Source: CAZZCU01 sp964652825 (lineage in GTDB: Bacteria > Bdellovibrionota_B > Oligoflexia > Oligoflexales > CAZZCU01). From it: 64,000 bases of DNA. This document shows positions 17,630 to 26,201 of the stretch, one piece after another (positions within the stretch are counted from its first letter, which is position 1; each line of letters starts with the position of its first letter). The DNA lies in NCBI GenBank assembly GCA_964652825.1, contig CAZZCU010000007.1, positions 1 through 64,000 on the forward strand. The letters are read 5' to 3'. Both the position numbers and the translations under genes were made by a program. The notes beneath the pieces were generated by a model. That model did no database searches, was not told where the DNA came from, and saw nothing but the letters and a program-made list of their open reading frames with translations.

Positions 17630-18504
17630 CGCCGCCGCCGCGCATGCAGGGAATCAAGCACATATCGGCTACCGTATAACAACGTGATTGCCAACAATAA
17701 CACCATGGCCAACGCCGAGCCAAACGGCCAATCGCGCGTGCGCAAGAATTGCTCGGTGATGAGATTGCCCATCAACATGACTTTGGCGCCGCCAAGCATA
17801 TCGGGAATAATAAATTCACCGAGCGCGGGCAAAAACACCAACAAACAACCAGCCTTGATACCCGGCAAGCTCAGCGGTAACAGAACACGCGCAACCACTG
17901 CCCGGCGACCCGCCCCTAAATCCCTGGCGGCTTCAAGCAAGGTAAAATCAAAGCGCTCCAAAGTCGCATACAATGGCAAGACCATGAACGGCAGATAATT
18001 GGTAATCATGCCAAGCCATACCGCAACAATGTTGTTGGTTAATGGTATCGGTTCATGCACCATGCTAAACAACAACAACGCCTGCACTAGTGGCCCATCT
18101 ATTCCCAACAACGTCTTAAAAGCGTAGGCACGAATCACGAAGTTAGTAAAAAACGGCAGCATGATCATGGCAAGCAATATGCCGCGCCAGCGCCGCGGCA
18201 TGGTTGCCATCACATAAGCGGTCGGATAACCCAGACACAGGCAAATCACGGTGGTCGCTAGCGCCAGCTTGACACTATTGAGAAGAATCCGCAGATAAAC
18301 CCAATCAACAAGTCGCGCATAATTATCGATAGTGCCCTGATACACGATGCCGCCGTACGGGCCTCTGGTTAAAAAACTATAGGTAAAGACGATAGCAAAC
18401 GGGATCAGTAAAAATAAAAAGCACCAGACAAAAGCCGGCAAAGCCATCCACAAACCACGTTTGGATTTCGGCGACGGCGACGACATGGTGATAGAACGAT
18501 TCAC
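17626..18504 (-). CDS. potB: Polyamine ABC transporter permease
   Basis: A permease of 292 residues. The first helix (LPAFVWCFLFLLIPFAIVF) and the SFLTRGPYGG turn match PotB/PotH proteins. The EAA loop reads LLEAARDLGAGRRAVVARV. The GTG start overlaps the potA stop (GTGA); a downstream ATG (MSSPSPK) is an alternative. It pairs with PotC to form the membrane channel. The operon order A-B-C is the standard one. Confidence 0.85.
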   Translation of the reverse strand: MNRSITMSSPSPKSKRGLWMALPAFVWCFLFLLIPFAIVFTYSFLTRGPYGGIVYQGTIDNYARLVDWVYLRILLNSVKLALATTVICLCLGYPTAYVMATMPRRWRGILLAMIMLPFFTNFVIRAYAFKTLLGIDGPLVQALLLFSMVHEPIPLTNNIVAVWLGMITNYLPFMVLPLYATLERFDFTLLEAARDLGAGRRAVVARVLLPLSLPGIKAGCLLVFLPALGEFIIPDMLGGAKVMLMGNLITEQFLRTRDWPFGSALAMVLLLAITLLYGSRYVLDSLHARRRR

Positions 18505-19418
18505 GATGGCGACTGCCTCATGACTAAGGCATCATCGGCTTCCCAGCTGGCATAGACGCGAGCACCGACTTCAAATCTATTTTGCTCCAGCACGGCNNNN
18601 NNNNNNNNNNNNNNNNNNNNNNNNNNNNNNNNNNNNNNNNNNNNNNNNNNNNNNNNNNNNNNNNNNNNNNNNNNNNNNNNNNNNNNNNNNNNNNNNACTA
18701 GAGTATTGATCGTGCCAATAAAATCCGCCACGAACGGCGTGCCGGGCCGATCATAAATATCACTCGGCGTCCCCACCTGCTCAATACGTCCCTGGTTGAT
18801 CACCGCGATACGATCAGACATACGCAAAGCTTCTTCCTGATCATGGGTGACAAAAATAAAAGCAATGTTCAAACGTCGCTGTAACGCACATAGCTCGATT
18901 TGCATTTGTTGCCGCAATTTATGATCCAATGCCGACAATGGCTCATCAAGCAGCAACACTTTTGGCTGATTGACGACGGCGCGGGCCAGGGCAATACGCT
19001 GTTTTTGGCCGCCTGATAAGGTGTGAATGCCGCGATCAGCCAAACCAGCCATCTTCACCAATTGTAAAGCCTCATCGACGCGCTGTCGCAAAGTCGCCGA
19101 GGGGATTTTTTTCACTTTTAAGCCAAAGGCGACGTTTTCCCAGACCGATAAGTGAGGAAATAGCGCGTAATTCTGAAACACCATGTTAAACGGACGCTCA
19201 ACAGGCGATAAGGCGCCGTGGTCGATGATAGCGCCGTCCAAACGCACCTCGCCGCGGGTTGGCGTATCAAAACCACCTAAAATCCTTAACAACGTGGTTT
19301 TGCCACAACCGCTCGGACCCAGCAGTGAAAAGAACTCACCAGGCTGGATGGTTAGATGAATGTCATCGAGAACCATCGTGTCGCCAAAAGTCTTGCTAAT
19401 CGCCCGCATCTCAAGCAT
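18501..19418 (-). CDS. potA: Polyamine ABC transporter ATPase, interrupted by an assembly gap
   Basis: The ATPase domain is complete: Walker A GPSGCGKTT, signature LSGGQKQR, Walker B LLLDEPLSALD and the switch His in FVTHDQEEAL. After INTL the sequence is 100 unknown bases, and then the C-terminal TOBE-like end resumes in frame (RVYASWEADDAL). The apparent length is 305 residues, with 34 unknown, against about 370 for the family. The true gap is therefore probably some 200 bases longer than shown. Start ATG lies 59 bases from the divergent potD ATG. Confidence 0.85.
   Translation of the reverse strand: MLEMRAISKTFGDTMVLDDIHLTIQPGEFFSLLGPSGCGKTTLLRILGGFDTPTRGEVRLDGAIIDHGALSPVERPFNMVFQNYALFPHLSVWENVAFGLKVKKIPSATLRQRVDEALQLVKMAGLADRGIHTLSGGQKQRIALARAVVNQPKVLLLDEPLSALDHKLRQQMQIELCALQRRLNIAFIFVTHDQEEALRMSDRIAVINQGRIEQVGTPSDIYDRPGTPFVADFIGTINTLXXXXXXXXXXXXXXXXXXXXXXXXXXXXXXXXXXAVLEQNRFEVGARVYASWEADDALVMRQSPS
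18597..18696. other. Assembly gap (100 N) inside potA
   Basis: Exactly 100 unknown bases, the conventional placeholder for a scaffold gap of unspecified size. The flanks are both parts of potA and resume in the same frame. Confidence 0.98.
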
Positions 19419-19477
19419 TTTTGCTTCCAGAGTTCATGAAGAGACACCGTGCTCTTCGTCACCGCCTCGGGGGCATC

Positions 19478-20377
19478 ATGATCACCAAATTTTTTGCACT
19501 GATTGCCATCACATTTTTAGCATGCACCGGCTGTACTTGCAGCCCGAAAAACGCCAAGCAAAGTGGGGACGCCGCAAAGATCATTAATCTCGCTATCTGG
19601 GCAAATTATATTCCGCCATCCCTGGTGATGGAGTTTGAACAAGCTCACAACTACAAGGTAGAAATCACTCATTATGCTTCCAACGAGGAGCTACTGGCCA
19701 AGCTACAGGCGGGTGCCACTGGTTTTGACGTTATTGTGCCCTCGGACTATATGGTCGAGGTGATGGTGAAGCTGGACCTTTTGCAAACGCTTGATCACGC
19801 CCAGATTCCTAACGCGGCGCGTATTGATATCAGTTTTAAAAACAAAACCTATGATCCACTCAACACGTACTCGTTGCCATATGCCTGGCTGGTGACTGGT
19901 ATTGCCGTCAATCGCCGCTTCTACACTGGTGAGGTAAAAAGCTGGAGTGATCTGCTTGCCAACCCCAAAGTATACGGCAAGCTNNNNNNNNNNNNNNNNN
20001 NNNNNNNNNNNNNNNNNNNNNNNNNNNNNNNNNNNNNNNNNNNNNNNNNNNNNNNNNNNNNNNNNNNNNNNNNNNNNNNNNNNACACTTGCCATCGACAA
20101 CCTGGCGGTCCCCAAAGGCGCCCGCAACACCAGCGGCGCTCATGCGTTGATTAACTTCCTGCTCCACGAGGCCTCCAGCCTAGCCATGGTCCAAGGCGTG
20201 CTCGCTGGTCCGGTGTTGGCGGGGATAAGAGAACGACTGCCAGAAGAACTGCGCAAGCTCCAGGCCTTATCGATGGATCCCTTGTTACTCACGCGTTACG
20301 AGATGATGCGTGATCTTGGCGACGCCACCATGCTTTATGACAAAATCTGGACCGAGTTAAAAGCCGACTCCGAGTAA
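19478..20377 (+). CDS. potD: Polyamine-binding lipoprotein, interrupted by an assembly gap
   Basis: A periplasmic solute-binding protein. The ATG selected opens a lipoprotein signal (FLACTGC). Motifs typical of PotD/PotF are visible: WANYIPPSLVMEFE, ASNEELLAKLQAG, GFDVIVPSDYMV and YSLPYAWLVTGIAVN. A 100-N gap removes the central part; it resumes with the C-terminal lobe (LAIDNLAVPKGARN, ALINFLL). Length with gap is 299 residues against about 350 normally, so roughly 50 residues beyond the placeholder are missing. Delivers polyamine to PotBC. Divergent from potABC, an unusual split of the operon. Confidence 0.85.
   Translation: MITKFFALIAITFLACTGCTCSPKNAKQSGDAAKIINLAIWANYIPPSLVMEFEQAHNYKVEITHYASNEELLAKLQAGATGFDVIVPSDYMVEVMVKLDLLQTLDHAQIPNAARIDISFKNKTYDPLNTYSLPYAWLVTGIAVNRRFYTGEVKSWSDLLANPKVYGKXXXXXXXXXXXXXXXXXXXXXXXXXXXXXXXXXXTLAIDNLAVPKGARNTSGAHALINFLLHEASSLAMVQGVLAGPVLAGIRERLPEELRKLQALSMDPLLLTRYEMMRDLGDATMLYDKIWTELKADSE
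19984..20083. other. Assembly gap (100 N) inside potD
   Basis: Exactly 100 unknown bases, a placeholder gap. The flanks are both potD and are in frame with each other. It lies 1.3 kb from the gap in potA. Confidence 0.98.
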
Positions 20378-20528
20378 ATCACTCTCAGTGTCCAGGCGCC
20401 GTATTTATGCTCGCAGTATGTAGCTTTTGTGGTTATTCTTAATGAAATGTTATTTGGTGCGATTTTATTTCGCTTTGGTTTCGCAGTTCGTGTCTGGTGA
20501 TTTGTTTTGCTGTTTATGGAGGTTCTAA

Positions 20529-21230
20529 ATGGACATAGCATTGCTCACTATGGATGGTTTTCAATTTATTCTGCGCTGGTTTCACTTTTTCTTTGGGATT
20601 ATCTGGATCGGTCTGCTCTATTACTTCAATTTTGTGCAAGGCGCCTTCTTCAACGAAGCTGACGCCACGACCAAATCAAATGCAATCCAAAAACTCGTAC
20701 CACGCGCTCTCTGGTGGTTTCGCTGGGGTGCGATGTGGACCTTCGTTTCGGGCTGGGGCATGCTGATGACAACCGGACATCTAAGTGGCGTGGACGTGTT
20801 CACGACCACGTGGGGTGTCACGATTCTGACCGGCGCGGCGCTGGCGAGTCTGATGTGGTACAACGTCTGGTTTGTGATCTGGCCTAATCAAAAAATCGTG
20901 ATTCAATCCGCGACCCAGGCGGCATCAGGTGGTCAGGCATTGCCAGCCGCTGCGGGCGCTGCCGCACGTGCAGGCGTTGCCTCGCGTACCAATGTTTTAT
21001 TCTCCATGCCGATGCTGTTTTTCATGGGTGCTGCCAAGCACTTGCCGCTTAGCTTGTCAGAGGAGCCTTGTTTCGGCACCTATGCAGCGGTTACCGCTGT
21101 TATTTTAGCGGCATTGGAATTCAACGCGCTCAAAGGCAAAAACGGTCCGATGACTTCGGTTAAAGGCGTTATTCACTCTGGTGTGGGCTTGCTGGTGGTA
21201 TTTTACATCCTGCTCGAAGTCTGCATGTAA
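20529..21230 (+). CDS. PuuD-like (urate oxidase N-terminal type) membrane protein
   Basis: An integral membrane protein of 233 residues. The start FQFILRWFHFFFGIIWIGLLYYFNFVQ (residues 11-37) and the block PRALWWFRWGAMWTFVSGW match the membrane domain of PF06181, the N-terminal part of the urate hydroxylase PuuD. Several His and Trp residues in helices could ligate haem. In full-length PuuD a cytochrome c domain is fused at the C-terminus; here a separate cytochrome c lipoprotein gene follows 13 bases later. Many bacteria with this domain lack other urate genes, so the substrate is uncertain. GGAGG ribosome-binding site. The 151-base gap before it holds nothing recognisable besides a presumed promoter. 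Confidence 0.75.
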   Translation: MDIALLTMDGFQFILRWFHFFFGIIWIGLLYYFNFVQGAFFNEADATTKSNAIQKLVPRALWWFRWGAMWTFVSGWGMLMTTGHLSGVDVFTTTWGVTILTGAALASLMWYNVWFVIWPNQKIVIQSATQAASGGQALPAAAGAAARAGVASRTNVLFSMPMLFFMGAAKHLPLSLSEEPCFGTYAAVTAVILAALEFNALKGKNGPMTSVKGVIHSGVGLLVVFYILLEVCM

Positions 21231-21243
21231 TTTATCATTAACG

Positions 21244-21624
21244 ATGCATACTCGTGGTTTAGTTTATTTGCTGGTGTTTTGGCTGGGCGGCTGCAATCAA
21301 TGCAGCCGCTCGGCAGTACCGACTGAAGAAGGTGATAACACCGCAACGATGAAAACCGGTACTGATGACACTGCAAAATTAATTGCCCGTGGACGCGCGG
21401 TTTATATGAGCAACTGCACCGCCTGCCACAGCAACGACCCGGCCAAGGCGGGCAATCTGGGTCCCGACGTCGCCCACTCGTCCAGAGAACTCCTCGAAGC
21501 ACGCCTCCTAAAAGCGCAGTATCCGGAAGGCTATCAACCTAAGCGCCCCAATTCAAAAGCCATGGCACCTATGCCATACTTAAAAAATGATCTGAACGCT
21601 TTGCACGCCTTTTTGAATCAATAG
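21244..21624 (+). CDS. Cytochrome c lipoprotein
   Basis: A protein of 126 residues. The ATG chosen gives a lipoprotein signal (VFWLGGCNQ). One haem c site, CTACH, is followed at the expected distance by a Met-rich MAPMPY segment that would supply the distal ligand. It is the expected redox partner of the PuuD-like membrane protein just upstream, equivalent to the C-terminal domain of fused PuuD. It faces the periplasm and passes electrons to the respiratory chain. The patatin gene follows 13 bases later, so all three may be co-transcribed. Confidence 0.85.
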   Translation: MHTRGLVYLLVFWLGGCNQCSRSAVPTEEGDNTATMKTGTDDTAKLIARGRAVYMSNCTACHSNDPAKAGNLGPDVAHSSRELLEARLLKAQYPEGYQPKRPNSKAMAPMPYLKNDLNALHAFLNQ

Positions 21625-21637
21625 CAGGCTGACAACG

Positions 21638-22774
21638 ATGCCAAGTGAAACCATTGCTTTAGTCATGTCAGGCGGCGGCGCGCGCGGCGCCTACCAAGCT
21701 GGTGCCTTGCACGCGCTCACCGAAATCAGTGCTGATGTGCGCTCGGATAATCCTTTTCCCATCATTTCCGGCTTAAGCGCGGGCGCTTTGAATGCTGGTT
21801 ATTTTGCAACCGGTGTCGACGCACCGCTAAAAACCGCGCAACAATTACGACACATTTGGGAGTCATTAAACACCAATGACGTGATTCGCACCGATATTTA
21901 CGGCACGGGTCGCGTAGCGGTCAAGTGGTTGGCGGATTTGACTCTGAGCACCTTACGCCGCGACGGCCGGGTACGCTCGTTGTTAAGCACAACGCCGCTG
22001 CGCGCCTATCTTGAACGTCATATCGCTTTTGATCGCATTCAGAAGAATATTGATCGCGGTGCTCTACGCGCTTTGTCGATTACCGCGACGGACTATGCCA
22101 CCACGCAAAGCATATCTTTTATTCAAGGCGCGTCGTCACTACCGGGTTGGCAACGCAAGCGCCGTATAAGCGAGCCGGCGACCATCGGCGTGGATCACAT
22201 TATGGCGTCGGCTGCGATTCCACTGGTTTTCCCGGCGATAAAAATCGACATGCGTTTTTTTGGTGATGGTTGTCTGCGCAACACCGCGCCTTTGAGTCCC
22301 GCCATACGCCTGGGCGCAAGCAAGCTGATGGTCATCGGTGTTCGCCAGCAAACCGCCGTCGGCGAACCACAAAAACCACGTACCTTTCATCCGAGTATGA
22401 TTCGTACCTTGGGGGTGATTTTAAATAGCGTGCTGATGGACGCTCTGGACGTTGATATTGATGTTCTGGCCCGCATCAATGCCTTAACCGCCGCTATACC
22501 TAACAATCTCGCCGGCCCAGAACAGATACGACCAGTCGATTTTCTCTGGATCACGCCATCACAGGACATCGCAGCCATCGCCTATGAAGAAGCTCATCAT
22601 ATGCCCAAGCTGTTGCGTTTCCTGTTGGGTGGTATGGGATCGCTCAAGGATGCCTCGGAGATGCTGAGCTATCTTTTATTTGAATCGCCGTTTTGTCGAC
22701 GCATCGCCCAGATTGGTTATGACGACACCATGCGCCGTGCCGACGAAGTCCGGCGATTTTTGGCACCCGCCTAA
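21638..22774 (+). CDS. Patatin-like phospholipase
   Basis: A protein of 378 residues with all three patatin blocks: the oxyanion loop GGGARGAYQAG near the N-terminus, the nucleophile elbow GLSAGALNA (GxSxG), and the catalytic Asp in FFGDGCLRNTAPLSPA. These Ser-Asp lipases hydrolyse membrane phospholipids. There is no signal peptide, so it acts in the cytoplasm or is exported by another route. The C-terminal 120 residues are helical and unassigned. It ends 7 bases from the convergent protease gene. Confidence 0.85.
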   Translation: MPSETIALVMSGGGARGAYQAGALHALTEISADVRSDNPFPIISGLSAGALNAGYFATGVDAPLKTAQQLRHIWESLNTNDVIRTDIYGTGRVAVKWLADLTLSTLRRDGRVRSLLSTTPLRAYLERHIAFDRIQKNIDRGALRALSITATDYATTQSISFIQGASSLPGWQRKRRISEPATIGVDHIMASAAIPLVFPAIKIDMRFFGDGCLRNTAPLSPAIRLGASKLMVIGVRQQTAVGEPQKPRTFHPSMIRTLGVILNSVLMDALDVDIDVLARINALTAAIPNNLAGPEQIRPVDFLWITPSQDIAAIAYEEAHHMPKLLRFLLGGMGSLKDASEMLSYLLFESPFCRRIAQIGYDDTMRRADEVRRFLAPA

Positions 22775-22781
22775 GGTTGGT

Positions 22782-23249
22782 TTATGATTTCTTTTTCCGC
22801 TTGGTCCCGAGATACGAACGCCCCGGATTGACAAGAAATTTATTCTTGAGCGCCTGGCGCCCAAGCAACATCCGAAATCCCATGCTATCGCGGCTGGCCA
22901 AGGTCAGTTCGATCGGCCAGCAAACGCCGGCCATCACGACTTCGACCAGAATAACCGGACGTAACGTCTCCCTGCCGCCGGAATCGCGCACCACCCGTAA
23001 ATCATATAAATCCGCGACCGCCGACACCGTATATGTACTGTCACGTTGCAGCGGGTGCACTTTAAACCGAACGCGACGCTTGCCGCGTTCGCGAAAAATC
23101 TCGACATCAAAAGCGTGCAGAGACGATGTACGAGCACCGGTGTCAACTTTGGCCTTGATGCGTTTGATGTGCAACTCAGGAATAGTCAACCACTCGCGCC
23201 AACCGATAGTTGGACGTTCCATGCGACGATGCGTTGTCTCATGTACCAT
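22782..23249 (-). CDS. Retropepsin-like 'ATP-dependent zinc protease' family protein
   Basis: A protein of 155 residues. The family signature KAKVDTGARTSSLHA is present, with the Asp-Thr-Gly of retroviral-type aspartic peptidases, and the C-terminal MLLGRQALKNKFLVNP is equally typical of PF05618 (often found beside RimK). The role is unclear; the 'zinc protease' name is historical. The ATG overlaps the corA stop by 11 bases with an AAAGGG ribosome-binding site; a second ATG (MERPTIGW) is possible. No rimK is nearby. Confidence 0.8.
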   Translation of the reverse strand: MVHETTHRRMERPTIGWREWLTIPELHIKRIKAKVDTGARTSSLHAFDVEIFRERGKRRVRFKVHPLQRDSTYTVSAVADLYDLRVVRDSGGRETLRPVILVEVVMAGVCWPIELTLASRDSMGFRMLLGRQALKNKFLVNPGRSYLGTKRKKKS

Positions 23250-24417
23250 GTGGTGGCCCTTTTGGTGTCGTCAGCGACTCGGGCGGAAGCAAGCTGGCGC
23301 GGCGCGTGGCACGCTCGAGAGAGCCCAGCCAACCCCGATTATAAAAGAACCAAAACTGTCCAAACGCGATCACACTCATAAGCAGCAACGCCAGCGGATA
23401 ACCGTAGGTCCAATTCAATTCCGGCATATTCCAACCTGAAGCCGTCGTATTAAAGTTCATGCCATAAATGCTGGCAACGAAGTTCAGAGGAATAAAAATC
23501 GTCGAAATCACCGTTAATACACGCATGATTTCATTTAGACGATGATTCATGCGCGACAAAGCCACATCCATGAGCCCCGAGCCGATCTCACGATAAGATT
23601 CAATGTGATCCATAATCTGAACTGTATGATCATAGCAATCGCGCAAATAGTATTTGGTCTCATCCGATATCCAGGCAGAGCGTTCGCGTAATAAAATATT
23701 GATCTCTTCTCGCAGCGGCCAAACCGCTCGACGAATCAGCAGAATATCGCGCTTGATTTGGTGAATCTGTGCAACAGTAGCGTGACCATGAACCGAGAGC
23801 AGTTGCTCTTCGATTTTTTCAATACGCTCGCCACACACTTCAAGAATCGGAAAATAACTGTCGACGATCGCATCGATCATTGCATACGCCAGATAATCAG
23901 CAGGTGCTTCGCGCAACCGACCGCGGCCCTCGCGAATCCGTTTGCGCAGCGGATCAAAGCAATCACCTGGCCGTTCCTGAAAGCTGATGACAAACTTATG
24001 GCTTAAAAACAAGCTCATCTGCTCGGTTTCGGCATGCTCCTGCAAGGCAACGGTACGGCAAACGATAAATAAATGATCCGGATATTGCTCGACCTTGGGT
24101 CGCTGATGCACGTTGACAACATCTTCAACAGCCAAACGATGAAGATCAAAGAGCTTGCCGATTTGTTGAATAATATCGACATCGCCAAGCCCATCGACAT
24201 TGATCCAGGTGGTTGCATAACGCTCGACAATTTTGGGGAGTTCGTCGAGATCAACAACGGGCGATTCAAAGAAATCGTCCTGCGTATAAGCCAGAACATG
24301 AATATGCGGCTTTGGTGCTGTCGGATCCTGCGTCAGCGTTCCAGGAGGCGCGCCACGGGGACTACGATGCTTGGGATAAAGGCCGCGACTTTTGCGAAAA
24401 CTGCGACTTATCGCCAT
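23239..24417 (-). CDS. corA: CorA-type magnesium/cobalt channel
   Basis: A protein of 392 residues. A large N-terminal cytoplasmic domain with coiled helices precedes two C-terminal membrane helices, and the selectivity motif YGMNF lies at the end of the first, as in all CorA channels. The inter-helix loop (MPELNWTYG) has the usual acidic character. The N-terminus is about 50 residues longer than E. coli CorA, with a basic start (SRSFRKSRG). Mediates Mg2+ (also Co2+/Ni2+) uptake as a homopentamer. Confidence 0.92.
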   Translation of the reverse strand: MAISRSFRKSRGLYPKHRSPRGAPPGTLTQDPTAPKPHIHVLAYTQDDFFESPVVDLDELPKIVERYATTWINVDGLGDVDIIQQIGKLFDLHRLAVEDVVNVHQRPKVEQYPDHLFIVCRTVALQEHAETEQMSLFLSHKFVISFQERPGDCFDPLRKRIREGRGRLREAPADYLAYAMIDAIVDSYFPILEVCGERIEKIEEQLLSVHGHATVAQIHQIKRDILLIRRAVWPLREEINILLRERSAWISDETKYYLRDCYDHTVQIMDHIESYREIGSGLMDVALSRMNHRLNEIMRVLTVISTIFIPLNFVASIYGMNFNTTASGWNMPELNWTYGYPLALLLMSVIAFGQFWFFYNRGWLGSLERATRRASLLPPESLTTPKGPPHGT

Positions 24418-24440
24418 CCACTTTTCTCCCGGGCAGTCGG

Positions 24441-24818
24441 TTACTCGCCGGCGATCTTCGGTGCCTGAGCCCGAGCTGGATCAGCCAGGTCCAAGGTATT
24501 GTATTTTTGCAGTAATAAGCGTTGTTCTTCCATAATCACCGGTAGCGGCACGCCTTGCTCCAGTAAGGCGATAATTTGATCATCGGCCTCGCGAATAATT
24601 TTGCCGGTTACCATGAGCACGCGACCATTTTGAAAACGCAAATTCCCACGAAAAAAATCGCCAAGTCCCAGACCGAGAGTGCCGCTTTCCAGAACCAGAC
24701 GCAAACCACGCTCGGACACGTCCGCCACCGGGAAGCTAAGATCACTGCGAACAATCAGTTTCGGTCGATCTGGCACCGGATAACGAATGCGAAAATGCCG
24801 ACGTTCGGATTTAGCCAT
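24441..24818 (-). CDS. PilZ-domain protein
   Basis: A protein of 125 residues, essentially a single PilZ domain. The N-terminal RRHFRIRYP matches the RxxxR c-di-GMP-binding motif and VADVSERGLRL the (D/N)xSxxG motif. The C-terminal helix (MEEQRLLLQKYN) could contact a partner. It is expected to bind cyclic di-GMP and relay it to motility or envelope functions. No Shine-Dalgarno sequence is visible before the ATG; a T-rich stretch precedes it. Confidence 0.8.
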   Translation of the reverse strand: MAKSERRHFRIRYPVPDRPKLIVRSDLSFPVADVSERGLRLVLESGTLGLGLGDFFRGNLRFQNGRVLMVTGKIIREADDQIIALLEQGVPLPVIMEEQRLLLQKYNTLDLADPARAQAPKIAGE

Positions 24819-24848
24819 AAAAAACCCAAAAAAAGGGATTCACTCTGG

Positions 24849-26201
24849 TTATTGTACATTAAATAGCTGATGCAGCGCCAGATATGCCTGACTGGACTCA
24901 CGTAGATAATAAAGGGGGGAGTCGTTCGCAAAAGAACGAACCACGCGCGCGCCCAACGCGATACGATAGGTGCCATCCAGCGTGTATTGAATTTCAGGTG
25001 AGAAAATACTGGCTTTTTTGGGCGTGAACATACTTACTTCAAGAGAGAGCAACCAATCAGCAAAAGTTTCGTTCGTCATCCGCATGCTGGCGACAAAATC
25101 CTCTGATTTGGATTTGGCCGGTGCGCGTTTGGTAACGACAGTGGATGAGTCGTAGGTGGTTTCCGTACGCAAGGTCTCGGTATAAATCTTAAAGTGCTTG
25201 GAGTGCACGTAATCAAATCCGATACCGATACGCTGCCGATCCTCCGTCGATCGCTCCGTCGCATCTGGTATCAGACCTGGAACAGTGAATACCTCCAATG
25301 CCGGACGGCGATCAGGTTCGACATAGGCGAATACGCGGGCCACGACTGCATCGGTTGACATCGAAGCGGAAGCACCAAAAGTATTGACGCGCGGATGATC
25401 CTGCAGCAACAGATTCTGCGACAAACTCAGCGGAAACACCCGCATCGTCGGTGAGCGTTGGTGCCCGCGATATGCAAGTAAACTGGCATCCCAGCCATCA
25501 AAATACATCAGATACCGCAAACCGGCTTCGACCCCGTTCACATGTTTAGTCGGCAAACGATGCTCGACCACGGCATTGGGACCGGCAATGTCGTTCAACA
25601 TATCTTGATAACCATAGCTGTTATCACCCGCGGCCAAACGATGCATTTTCGCATTCGGCACCACTAACCAATCCAGGGCCCCTAAAGGGAATACATGATT
25701 GGCACTCACGGCGAACACCGGTTCGATAATGTCGCTGGCGGCGCCAAAACCGCCATGGCGCAAGTCGAGAGGCGTTATCACATCGCTGGTTTTCAAGGAT
25801 AGAGACTCAACCCAATCAATTTGCTGGACACCAACTTTGAAACGCAACTCGCCCACTAGCCAGTCAACGTACGCCTGGCGAATATCGGCTTCGGTGAACT
25901 CATCATCACGCACCGGTTTGGCGAGATATTCATAAGCACCCATGTTTGGCGCCAGCGCCGCATCGGCACGAAACCGACCCTCAATGATGGTTGTCAGGCC
26001 GGAATCGTAAGCAGCCGTCTGCTTCAAATTTAATTCGTAGCGTTGGTGACGCAAACGGTCATGATCAAGAAAATAAACATTATAGACGCCGACACGACCA
26101 CTCAGACTCGCACTGCTTGTCTTCTCCCCGTATGCGGGAGCAATAGTTACAAGCGAACTCAACGTCAGTAGGAAAATGGCTAGAAAACAACCACGATACA
26201 T
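24849..26201 (-). CDS. Outer-membrane protein (DUF1302-like) of the ABC envelope operon
   Basis: A protein of 450 residues with a signal peptide (TLSSLVTIAPAYG). The rest reads as alternating amphipathic strands (LSGRVGVYNVYFLD, RQAYVDWLVGELRFKVGVQQIDW), typical of barrels annotated as DUF1302 or porin-like, though the C-terminus (ALHQLFNVQ) lacks a terminal aromatic residue. Its ATG overlaps the stop of the LolA-like gene by one base (TAATG). It is probably the outer-membrane end of the transport system encoded upstream. The substrate is unknown. Confidence 0.65.
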   Translation of the reverse strand: MYRGCFLAIFLLTLSSLVTIAPAYGEKTSSASLSGRVGVYNVYFLDHDRLRHQRYELNLKQTAAYDSGLTTIIEGRFRADAALAPNMGAYEYLAKPVRDDEFTEADIRQAYVDWLVGELRFKVGVQQIDWVESLSLKTSDVITPLDLRHGGFGAASDIIEPVFAVSANHVFPLGALDWLVVPNAKMHRLAAGDNSYGYQDMLNDIAGPNAVVEHRLPTKHVNGVEAGLRYLMYFDGWDASLLAYRGHQRSPTMRVFPLSLSQNLLLQDHPRVNTFGASASMSTDAVVARVFAYVEPDRRPALEVFTVPGLIPDATERSTEDRQRIGIGFDYVHSKHFKIYTETLRTETTYDSSTVVTKRAPAKSKSEDFVASMRMTNETFADWLLSLEVSMFTPKKASIFSPEIQYTLDGTYRIALGARVVRSFANDSPLYYLRESSQAYLALHQLFNVQ

